DNA of 6,175 nt from an uncultured Kouleothrix sp. (GTDB taxonomy: Bacteria > Chloroflexota > Chloroflexia > Chloroflexales > Roseiflexaceae), in NCBI GenBank assembly GCA_937858455.1, contig CALLYN010000757.1:1-6175 (forward strand), written 5' to 3'. Every line of letters begins with the position of its first letter. Position 1 is the stretch's first letter. Below, piece by piece: positions 1 through 4,867 of the stretch. The notes beneath the pieces were generated by a model that saw only the letters and a list, made by a program, of their open reading frames with translations, had not been told where the DNA came from and did no database searches. A program made the position numbers and the translations under genes.

Positions 1-135
1 GTGGCGGCGATCAACGCCTCGGGGCCAGCGGCCACCATCAGCCGCGCGCGCCTCGAGCGCGAGCTGGCGCCCGCCGTCGTGGCCACCGCCGATCGGATCT
101 CGCGTGCGCTGGGCTACGCCGCTGCGCGCGGCTAG
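1..135 (+). CDS. IclR-family transcriptional regulator, C-terminal end (partial)
   Basis: This is the last 44 codons of a gene that enters from the left edge; frame 1 is open from base 1 and ends at TAG 133-135. The peptide reads VAAINASGPAATISRAR and continues through ELAPAVVATADRISRALGY. That is the usual ending of the IclR effector-binding (GAF-like) domain: a strand with 'AAlNvSGP', then a long helix 'le-LAp-v--aAd-iSr-LGy'. IclR regulators bind a small-molecule effector with this domain and DNA with an N-terminal winged helix, which lies outside the window. The gene ends 116 bp upstream of an acyl-CoA dehydrogenase on the same strand, so it may regulate that gene, but this is inference from position only. 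The family call rests on a short tail and is fairly secure; the ligand is unknown. Confidence 0.78.
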   Translation: MAAINASGPAATISRARLERELAPAVVATADRISRALGYAAARG

Positions 136-181
136 CGCCAATACGTTTCAACTAGCCAGAAAGGCACAAATTCGGCGCAAT

Positions 182-203
182 GCCTAGGCGCGCAACATAT
201 ACT
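182..203 (+). promoter_or_regulatory. Candidate promoter of the acyl-CoA dehydrogenase gene with overlapping palindrome
   Basis: TATACT at 198-203 matches the -10 consensus at five of six positions and lies 48 bp upstream of the ATG. No good -35 hexamer is found 16-18 bp upstream. The perfect 8-bp palindrome GCCTAGGC (182-189) sits in what would be the spacer and could be a regulator site or chance. The call is based on motif matching only. Confidence 0.4.
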
Positions 204-212
204 GCAACCGCG

Positions 213-232
213 AACCTGTAAACCTGTAACCC
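213..232 (+). repeat. Tandem octamer AACCTGTA x2 in the leader of the acyl-CoA dehydrogenase gene
   Basis: AACCTGTA occurs at 213-220 and again at 221-228, followed by a partial third copy (AACC). The repeat begins about 10 bp downstream of the candidate -10 box, so it would cover the transcription start. That is a plausible operator position, but a repeat of two units may also be simple slippage. Confidence 0.4.
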
Positions 233-240
233 GCATCGAT

Positions 241-246
241 AAGGAG
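241..246 (+). promoter_or_regulatory. Ribosome binding site AAGGAG that fixes the ATG-252 start
   Basis: AAGGAG lies 5 nt before ATG 252. An in-frame GTG at 246 overlaps the last base of this site, so GTG cannot be the start served by it. The protein should therefore begin MDFTANYD. Confidence 0.8.
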
Positions 247-251
247 TGGCT

Positions 252-1496
252 ATGGACTTCACCGCCAACTACGACATGTTTCTGGGCGAAGAGCACGAGC
301 TGCTGCGCAAGAGCGTGCGCGAGTTCGCCGAGAAAGAGGTGGCGCCGTACATCCGCGAGTGGGATCGCAGCGGCGCGCAGGCCGAAGGCCCCGAGGCGCG
401 CCCACACATCCGGCCGCTGCTGCAGAAGATGGGCGCGCTGGGCTTCCTCGGCATCTGCATCCCGGCGAAGTACGGCGGCGCCGGCATGGACTACCTGGCG
501 CTGGCGGTAGTGTGCGAAGAGCTCGAGCGCATCGATAGCGCGCTGCGCGTGGTGCTGAGCGTGCACACCGGCCTGAACTCGCTCTCGCTTCTGCAGTGGG
601 GCAGCGAAGAGCAGAAGCAGAAGTACCTTGCGCCACAGGCGCAGGGCACCAAGTTCGCGGGCTACTGCCTCACCGAGCCGAACAGCGGCACCGACGCCGG
701 CGCGATGCTTGCCACCGCGCGCCGCGACGGCGACGACTACATCCTGAATGGCGAGAAGACCTGGATCAGCCTGGCCGATATTGCCGACCACTTTCTGGTG
801 TTCGCCAAGACCGACACCTCCAAGGGCAACCGCGGCATCTCGTGCTTCATCGTCGAGCGCGCGTTTGCGGGCGTCAGCAGCCACCCGATCCACGGCAAGC
901 TAGGCGTGCGCGCCGGCAACACCGGCTCGGTGGTGCTGCAGGACGTGCGCGTCCCGGCGGCCAACCTGCTGGGCGAGGAGGGCGAGGGCTTCAAGATCGC
1001 CATGGCCGCGCTCGACAACGGCCGCTACACTGTAGCTGCCGGCGCCACCGGCCTGATCCAGGCCAGCCTCGAGGCCAGCCTCAAGTACGCCGTCGAGCGC
1101 CAGACGTTCGGCGTGCCGATCGCCGATCACCAGCTGGTGAAGCGCATGCTCAGCCACATGGTGCGCAAGCTCGACACCAGCCGCCTGCTGGTGTACCGCG
1201 CCGGCTGGATGAAGAACCAAGGCCGCCGCAACACCCGCGAAACCACCCTGGCCAAGTGGCACGCCACCGTCAGCAGCTTCGAGGCCGCCGACGACGCGAT
1301 ACAGGTGCACGGCGCGTATGGCTACTCCGACGAGTACCCGGTCGAGCGCTACCTGCGCAACGCCCGCGGCGCGATCATCTACGAGGGCACGCGCGAGCTG
1401 CAAGAGCTGCTCCAGGCCGACTTCGCGCTTGGCAATCGCGAGAACAAGCCGCTGCGCCGCGAGCTGCCGGCCTACGATCCCGCCGAGTGGGAGTAA
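252..1496 (+). CDS. Acyl-CoA dehydrogenase (FAD-dependent)
   Basis: This 414-residue flavoenzyme should oxidise an acyl-CoA thioester to the 2,3-enoyl-CoA and pass electrons to ETF, encoded just downstream. The full family architecture is visible: an N-terminal helical domain (about 1-115), a beta middle domain with the FAD/substrate motif GYCLTEPNSGTD (137-148) and WIS (171-173), and a C-terminal helical domain with ERQTFG (282-287, R283 being the usual FAD-contacting arginine), QVHGAYGYSDEYPVERYLRN (351-370) and YEGT (377-380). E378 is at the catalytic-base position of the SCAD/MCAD/glutaryl-CoA dehydrogenase type, not the isovaleryl-CoA type. The C-terminus continues past the catalytic helix into a charged tail ending PAYDPAEWE. 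The VERYLRNARGA segment differs from the usual glutaryl-CoA dehydrogenase sequence, so that assignment is disfavoured. Chain-length specificity cannot be read from sequence. Start chosen from the AAGGAG site; length is normal for the family. Confidence 0.95.
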   Translation: MDFTANYDMFLGEEHELLRKSVREFAEKEVAPYIREWDRSGAQAEGPEARPHIRPLLQKMGALGFLGICIPAKYGGAGMDYLALAVVCEELERIDSALRVVLSVHTGLNSLSLLQWGSEEQKQKYLAPQAQGTKFAGYCLTEPNSGTDAGAMLATARRDGDDYILNGEKTWISLADIADHFLVFAKTDTSKGNRGISCFIVERAFAGVSSHPIHGKLGVRAGNTGSVVLQDVRVPAANLLGEEGEGFKIAMAALDNGRYTVAAGATGLIQASLEASLKYAVERQTFGVPIADHQLVKRMLSHMVRKLDTSRLLVYRAGWMKNQGRRNTRETTLAKWHATVSSFEAADDAIQVHGAYGYSDEYPVERYLRNARGAIIYEGTRELQELLQADFALGNRENKPLRRELPAYDPAEWE

Positions 1497-1554
1497 ACGC
1501 CACGATCTGTGCGGCTGAGTTGCCGACATGCACAGTACAGTTGTCAATTCGATC

Positions 1555-1583
1555 TTAATGGGGCGCGGGGCGTATGCTACAAT
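1555..1583 (+). promoter_or_regulatory. Promoter upstream of etfB (extended -10)
   Basis: TGCTACAAT at 1575-1583 combines a TGn extension with TACAAT (1578-1583, five of six to TATAAT). A weak -35-like TTAATG lies at 1555-1560 with a 17-bp spacer. Transcription would begin near 1590, giving a leader of about 35 nt before the etfB ATG. The box lies 81 bp after the acyl-CoA dehydrogenase stop, so etfBA can probably be expressed independently of it. Confidence 0.55.
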
Positions 1584-1623
1584 GCAGCGCGTTATACCCC
1601 TTGATTTCGATAGGAGAGTGTCA

Positions 1624-2400
1624 ATGCATATCGTCGTATGTATGAAACAGGTTCCGCGTGATAACTCGGTGAAGATCAACGCCGACCTGAGCATCAACGC
1701 CGAAGGCATCGAGCAGATCATGAATCTGTTCGACGAGTATGCCGTCGAAGAGGCGCTCCAGTGGAACGAGAAGCTCGGCGGCAAAGTCACCGTGCTTTCG
1801 CTCGGCCCCGACGAGTGGAAAGATCAGATCCGCCGCGCCCTGGCCATGGGCGCCACCGACTCGCTGCTGCTGAACGATCCCTCGTTCGCCAAGCTCGACG
1901 TGCTGGGCGCCGCCAAGGCTGTCGCCGCGGCGATCAAGAAGCTCGGCGATGTCGATCTGGTGATCGCCGGCCGCAACTCGACCGACGACGAGAGCGGGGC
2001 GTTTGGCCCGGCGCTGGCGCGCGCGCTCGGCTGGGCGCAGCTGACGTATGTCGGCAAGTTCCTCGACATCAGCGATAGCGCCAAGAAGATCGTGGTCGAG
2101 CGCCACCTGGAAGAGCAGATCGAGACGGTCGAGGCCGGGCTGCCGGTGGTGGCAACCGTGGTGAAAGACATCAACGAGCCGCGCTATCCCTCGCTGCTGC
2201 GCATCAAAAAAGTCGCCAAGGTCGAGATCCCGACCTGGGGCGCCGCCGACCTGGGCGTAAGCGCCGATGGCACGGCCGCCAGCATTACCGCGCGCGTACC
2301 CCCGCCGCCGCGCCCCAAGGGCGAGCTGGTCGAGGGCGCCGACGGGGCGGAAAAAGTTCGCAAGCTGGTCGACAAGCTGATGGAAAACCAGGTGATTTGA
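1624..2400 (+). CDS. etfB: Electron transfer flavoprotein subunit beta
   Basis: This is the 258-residue beta subunit of the soluble heterodimeric ETF, which collects electrons from acyl-CoA dehydrogenases. In ordinary ETF this subunit holds a structural AMP and forms the docking surface for partner dehydrogenases. Visible family motifs are the N-terminal MHIVVCMKQVP, N-x-x-DEYAVEEAL (34-45), a run through LGPDEWKDQIRRALAMGATD, the nucleotide-region VIAGRNSTDDESGAFGP (113-129), and the signature stretch EAGLPVV (170-176) followed by PRYPSLLRIKKVAK. The start is ATG 1624 because AGGAG (1612-1616) lies 7 nt upstream and the family begins with this motif; the reading frame is open further upstream, but that part covers the promoter. 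etfA follows after 128 bp, an unusually wide gap for this pair, filled by a foldback repeat. Nothing in the sequence identifies it as an electron-bifurcating form. Confidence 0.97.
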   Translation: MHIVVCMKQVPRDNSVKINADLSINAEGIEQIMNLFDEYAVEEALQWNEKLGGKVTVLSLGPDEWKDQIRRALAMGATDSLLLNDPSFAKLDVLGAAKAVAAAIKKLGDVDLVIAGRNSTDDESGAFGPALARALGWAQLTYVGKFLDISDSAKKIVVERHLEEQIETVEAGLPVVATVVKDINEPRYPSLLRIKKVAKVEIPTWGAADLGVSADGTAASITARVPPPPRPKGELVEGADGAEKVRKLVDKLMENQVI

Positions 2401-2406
2401 GCATTT

Positions 2407-2519
2407 GGAAGCCAGAAGTCAGAAAACAGAAGATCGCCGCCGCAGCGCCTGCATGTGAGGCGCCTCGGATCTGCGATATTGAACTTCTGACTCCTGAACT
2501 CTGAATTCTGAATTCTCAG
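2407..2519 (+). repeat. Heptamer foldback element between etfB and etfA
   Basis: The left arm is purine-rich and reads in 7-bp steps: GGAAGCC, AGAAGTC, AGAAAAC, AGAAGAT (2407-2434). The right arm is its pyrimidine-rich inverse: TTCTGAC, TCCTGAA, CTCTGAA, TTCTGAA, TTCTCAG (2485-2519). AGTCAGAA (2417-2424) is the exact reverse complement of TTCTGACT (2485-2492), and CAGAAG (2427-2432) of CTTCTG (2484-2489). The GC-rich centre has a smaller hairpin, GCGCCT (2445-2450) with AGGCGC (2458-2463), and the palindrome GAGGCGCCTC (2457-2466). No coding capacity is seen. It resembles small non-autonomous repeat elements or short tandem heptamer repeats known from some bacteria; I cannot name the family. 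Confidence 0.7.
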
Positions 2520-2522
2520 GAG
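2518..2522 (+). promoter_or_regulatory. etfA ribosome binding site embedded in the repeat edge
   Basis: AGGAG lies 6 nt before the etfA ATG. Its first two bases are the last two of the fifth right-arm heptamer (TTCTCAG, 2513-2519), so the repeat array runs directly into the translation signal of etfA. Confidence 0.75.
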
Positions 2523-2528
2523 CATAGT

Positions 2529-3518
2529 ATGTCGAATGAAATCTGGGTTCTGATCGAGAAGGCCCGCCAGGGCGAGAATATCGCGGCGATCTCGCGCGAG
2601 TTGCTGGGCAAGGGCCGCCAGCTTGCCGACGCGAGCGGCGCGCCGCTGGCCGCGCTCGTGCTGGGCGCGGGCGTTGGCGCGTTGGCCGAGCGCGCGTTCG
2701 CCTACGGCGCCGACAAAGCGTATGTGGTCGACGACCCGGCGCTGGCGCAGTACACCACCGACGGCTTCGTGGGCGCGGCGGCGGCGCTGGCGCAGAAGTA
2801 CCAGCCACAGCTTGTGCTCACCGGCGCCAGCTTCCAGATGCGCGATTTCAGCGGCGCGCTGGCCGCCGAGCTGGGCGTGGGCCTGGCCGCCGACGCCACC
2901 AACCTGGCGATCGACGGCGACCAGATCAGCGCGACGCGGCCTTCGCACGGCGGCAATGTCGTCAATACGCTGGTGTTCGGCGCCGCGCGGCCTGCGGTGG
3001 TGTCGGTGCGCAAGCAGAGCTTTGCCGAGGCCGCCGAGCAGGCCGGCCGCACCGGCGAGGTGCTGAGCGAGCCGCTGCCTGCCGTTGCTATCCGCACCAA
3101 GGTGACAAATGTGGCGCCCAAGCAGGGCGCGGTGAACCTGGCCGACGCCTCGATTATTGTGTCGGGCGGGCGCGGCCTGGGCAACGCCGAGAACTACTTC
3201 AAGCTGATCCCGCCGCTGGCCGAGTCGGTCGGCGGCGCGTACGGCGCGTCGCGCGCGGTGGTCGATGCCGGCTGGGTGCCCTACGAGCACCAGGTCGGCC
3301 AGACGGGCAAGACCGTCAGCCCGAAGCTGTACGTGGCCTGCGGTATCTCCGGCGCGATCCAGCACCTGGCGGGTATGCGCACCTCGCGCACGATCGTCGC
3401 GATCAACAAGGATCCCGAGGCGCCGATCTTCCGCGTGGCGAGCTATGGCGTCGTCGGCGATGTGAACGAGCTGCTGCCGCTGCTCACCAACGAGATTAAG
3501 AAGCGCGCCAGCCACTAG
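2529..3518 (+). CDS. etfA: Electron transfer flavoprotein subunit alpha
   Basis: This 329-residue alpha subunit carries the redox-active FAD of ETF and pairs with the EtfB encoded just upstream. The N-terminal half (about 1-200) is the Rossmann-like domain with [18 protein letters not shown]. The C-terminal FAD domain is complete: [11 protein letters not shown] (238-248, R242 being the conserved flavin-contacting arginine), VGQTGK (256-261), the EtfA signature [16 protein letters not shown] (267-282), [10 protein letters not shown] (292-301) and YGVVGD (306-311). No iron-sulfur cysteine cluster or extra domain is present, so it looks like a standard ETF alpha rather than a ferredoxin fusion. 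The start is supported by AGGAG 6 nt upstream and the [10 protein letters not shown] opening typical of the family. It is probably co-transcribed with etfB, although the intervening foldback could attenuate read-through. Its 3' end faces a minus-strand gene, with a perfect hairpin between them. Confidence 0.97.
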   Translation: MSNEIWVLIEKARQGENIAAISRELLGKGRQLADASGAPLAALVLGAGVGALAERAFAYGADKAYVVDDPALAQYTTDGFVGAAAALAQKYQPQLVLTGASFQMRDFSGALAAELGVGLAADATNLAIDGDQISATRPSHGGNVVNTLVFGAARPAVVSVRKQSFAEAAEQAGRTGEVLSEPLPAVAIRTKVTNVAPKQGAVNLADASIIVSGGRGLGNAENYFKLIPPLAESVGGAYGASRAVVDAGWVPYEHQVGQTGKTVSPKLYVACGISGAIQHLAGMRTSRTIVAINKDPEAPIFRVASYGVVGDVNELLPLLTNEIKKRASH

Positions 3519-3526
3519 CGCGGGCT

Positions 3527-3591
3527 CGTAAACAGAAGGCAGCAGGCATTTAGCGTGCCTGCTGCCTTCTGCTGCCTGCCACTTGCCGCGT
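3527..3591 (+). repeat. Heptamer inverted repeat downstream of etfA
   Basis: The left arm holds CGTAAAC, AGAAGGC and AGCAGGC (3527-3547). The right arm is GCCTGCT, GCCTTCT, GCTGCCT, GCCACTT, GCCGCGT (3557-3591) in unbroken 7-bp phase. The two inner right-arm heptamers are exact reverse complements of the left ones. The centre ATTTAGCGT contains TTAGCG (3550-3555), as in the element at 4616-4664. The 9-mer AAACAGAAG (3530-3538) also occurs in the element between etfB and etfA (2424-2432), which argues that these elements are related. Confidence 0.7.
3533..3571. terminator. Possible bidirectional terminator hairpin between etfA and the TPR gene
   Basis: There is a perfect 16-bp stem (3533-3548 with 3556-3571) and a 7-nt loop, TTTAGCG. 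It lies 15 bp past the etfA stop and 25 bp past the stop of the convergent TPR gene. The position fits a shared transcription stop, but no T-tract follows on either strand, so intrinsic termination is uncertain. Confidence 0.4.
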
Positions 3592-3595
3592 ATTG

Positions 3596-4489
3596 CTAGC
3601 TATCACCTCGCGCATCTGCCTCGGCCAGGGCTTTGAGCCGCTCCAGCCGCGCGGCTTCGCTGCGCGCCAGCCAGGCATTCTGCGATAGGGCGGCATGCGC
3701 CCGCGCGAAGTATGGGCGCGCCGCGTCGCTCTGGCCGAGCACCAGCAGGTTTTCGGCAATCTCTTCGTCGACATAGCCATCGCTCGCGCCGGATTGCTCC
3801 AGGGCGGCGGCAAGCTGCTGCTGCATTGCCAGCGCCTCGCCGTAGCGGCCCAGCGCGCGCAGCTCGCGCGCGATGCACCAGCGCGCGATGTGTATCAGCT
3901 GCGCGTCGCCGGCCGCCTCTCGCGCGGCCAGCGCCCGCTCGAATAGCGCCAGCGCCTGCTCGTGTTCGCCAAGCTCGTGGTGCGACCAGCCCATGTTGTT
4001 GAGCAGCGTCGCGTACCACTTGCGCGCCGCCGGCTGCTCGCTGCGCTCGGCCAGCTCAAACGCCCGCCGCTCCCACTCCAGCTTCTGCGCTGGCGGCTCG
4101 ACAATGCCAAGCATGTGCGCGGCGTCGACGGCGTTGCCGTCGTCGGCGTGCGCTCGTGCCAGCTCCCAAGCCTGCAGAAACAGCGCGCGCGCTTGCTCGG
4201 GCTGCTCGGCCGAGTTGAAGACCCGCCCGCGCTCGAGCAGGTAGAGTGCCTGCGCACTGTGCAGCTCGGGCGTGATCAGCACGGCGGCGCGGTCGAGCGT
4301 GGCGTGCGCTGAATCGAAGTGGTTCTGCAAGCCCTGCGCCCGCGCCAGATGGGCGAGAAGCTGCGCGAGGTAGCTGGCGTCGCCGGCGCGCTCGGCCTGT
4401 GGCAGCAGCGCTTGAAAGCGCGCCTCGCTCGCGGCTGGCTGGCTGTAGTCCCATAGTTTGTCGAAATCGGCCGGCGTGTCGGTGGCCAT
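3596..4489 (-). CDS. Tetratricopeptide-repeat protein, uncharacterised conserved type
   Basis: This is a 297-residue, all-helical protein with no signal peptide or membrane segment, so it is probably cytoplasmic. About five to six TPR units are visible, near residues 38-71, 80-113, 158-191, 198-231 and 239-272, with typical G/A/Y-A-x-x-x-F-x-x-A-L spacing. The clearest are NNMGWSHHELGEHEQALALF and ALGRYGEALAMQQQLAAAL. The opening DFDKLWDYSQPAASEARF and the stretches RGRVFNSAEQPEQAR and IARWCIARELRALG look like a conserved, uncharacterised single-domain TPR family rather than a random repeat protein; this is from memory and not searched. No catalytic domain accompanies the repeats, so a protein-binding scaffold role is the only inference. 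The start is supported by AAGGAG (4501-4496) 6 nt before the ATG. It is convergent with etfA and divergent from the CAP gene, hence a single-gene unit. Confidence 0.88.
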   Translation of the reverse strand: MATDTPADFDKLWDYSQPAASEARFQALLPQAERAGDASYLAQLLAHLARAQGLQNHFDSAHATLDRAAVLITPELHSAQALYLLERGRVFNSAEQPEQARALFLQAWELARAHADDGNAVDAAHMLGIVEPPAQKLEWERRAFELAERSEQPAARKWYATLLNNMGWSHHELGEHEQALALFERALAAREAAGDAQLIHIARWCIARELRALGRYGEALAMQQQLAAALEQSGASDGYVDEEIAENLLVLGQSDAARPYFARAHAALSQNAWLARSEAARLERLKALAEADARGDS

Positions 4490-4535
4490 GCGTCACTCCT
4501 TGGAAATTATGTGGGAAGCCGTTTCTTGCAGCACA

Positions 4536-4565
4536 AATGTACTACTATGTGCCGTACGCTGTCAA
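4536..4565 (-). promoter_or_regulatory. Promoter of the TPR gene
   Basis: On the minus strand a perfect -35 TTGACA (4565-4560) is followed by an 18-bp spacer and TACATT (4541-4536, four of six to TATAAT). Transcription would start near 4529, giving a leader of about 40 nt that ends in the strong AAGGAG site. This is the best -35 box in the window. Confidence 0.55.
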
Positions 4566-4615
4566 GCGGCAATTACGCGGCTCTAAGTGCAGGCTATCAC
4601 ACATCCGAACCGAGT

Positions 4616-4664
4616 TTGACGAAGACGAAAGACGAATTAGCGCCGTCTTTCGCCTTTCGTCAGT
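4616..4664 (+). repeat. Heptamer foldback with TTAGCG centre
   Basis: In exact 7-bp phase the sequence reads TTGACGA, AGACGAA, AGACGAA, TTAGCGC, CGTCTTT, CGCCTTT, CGTCAGT. CGAAAGACG (4626-4634) pairs perfectly with CGTCTTTCG (4644-4652) around a 9-nt loop. In another register GACGAAAG (4624-4631) pairs with CTTTCGTC (4654-4661). The centre TTAGCG (4637-4642) is the same as in the hairpin after etfA, in the same orientation, while the arms differ in sequence. It lies upstream of both divergent promoters, so it is not an obvious terminator for either gene. Confidence 0.65.
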
Positions 4665-4772
4665 TGCCCTGAAAACGCGGATCGAACCTGCATGAGCCTG
4701 TACCAAGGGCGATGGAAAGCCTTGTGACCAACTCCCTTCGGGATGGTTTGGCGCCGCATTTGCCGTGTGAGG

Positions 4773-4801
4773 CCAGCATGCGCCAGGCGAGATGGTATAA
4801 T
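4773..4801 (+). promoter_or_regulatory. Extended -10 promoter of the CAP gene
   Basis: TGGTATAAT (4793-4801) is a perfect -10 hexamer with a TGn extension. The -35 position (CCAGCA, 4773-4778, 17-bp spacer) is poor, as is common for extended -10 promoters. Transcription would start near 4808, about 60 nt before the chosen ATG. Confidence 0.65.
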
Positions 4802-4867
4802 GCACGCCTGTTCATTCGGTTATTAGTGCGCGACGCCAGGCCGCCGGCAGCGCGCATCGCGGAAGCC

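Larger units (their letters stand above)
4490..4867. other. Divergent intergenic region between the TPR and CAP genes
   Basis: This 378-bp stretch carries the minus-strand promoter and RBS of the TPR gene at its left end, a heptamer foldback in the middle (4616-4664), and the extended -10 promoter and leader of the CAP gene at its right end. Between 4665 and 4772 I see only short imperfect hairpins, such as TCCC-TTC-GGGA, and no RNA gene. The reading frame of the CAP gene is open back to 4712, but that extension spans the promoter and is not protein-like. Confidence 0.6.

Noticed and set aside
246..251. GTG start for the acyl-CoA dehydrogenase
   Set aside because: The GTG overlaps the AAGGAG ribosome binding site. 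ATG 252 has correct spacing.
132..893. Minus-strand open frame (253 codons) opposite the start of the acyl-CoA dehydrogenase
   Set aside because: It is a shadow of the third-position GC bias of a clearly conserved gene and has no motif.
1507..1535. Terminator hairpin after the acyl-CoA dehydrogenase (CTGTGC with GCACAG)
   Set aside because: It has only a 6-bp stem with a 17-nt loop and no T-tract, so it is not distinguishable from chance.
1528..1623. Longer N-terminus for EtfB from ATG 1528
   Set aside because: The added 32 residues cover the promoter and RBS. The family starts at MHIVVCMKQVP.
900..1790. Minus-strand open frame (296 codons) opposite the acyl-CoA dehydrogenase and the start of etfB
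   Set aside because: It crosses the etfB promoter and two conserved genes, with no recognisable protein motif and no convincing RBS.
2184..3515. Long minus-strand open frame (443 codons) opposite etfA
   Set aside because: It is antisense to a fully conserved etfA, has Arg/Ala-rich low-complexity composition, and runs through the foldback repeat. Such frames are typical of GC-rich DNA.
1624..3518. Electron-bifurcating ETF
   Set aside because: There is no ferredoxin-type cysteine cluster or extra domain in EtfA, no bifurcating-type partner genes (FixCX-like) in the window, and the dehydrogenase alone does not imply bifurcation.
2407..4664. CRISPR array
   Set aside because: The repeats are 7-bp units in inverted arms, without 25-40 bp direct repeats and unique spacers, and no cas gene is present.
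4671..4700. tRNA-like T-loop on the minus strand (GGTTCGATCC)
   Set aside because: The bases beside the loop do not form a 5-bp T-stem, and no acceptor, D or anticodon arms can be found around it.
4712..4867. Longer N-terminus for the CAP protein from ATG 4712
   Set aside because: It would place 52 residues ahead of a clear signal peptide and spans the TGGTATAAT promoter.
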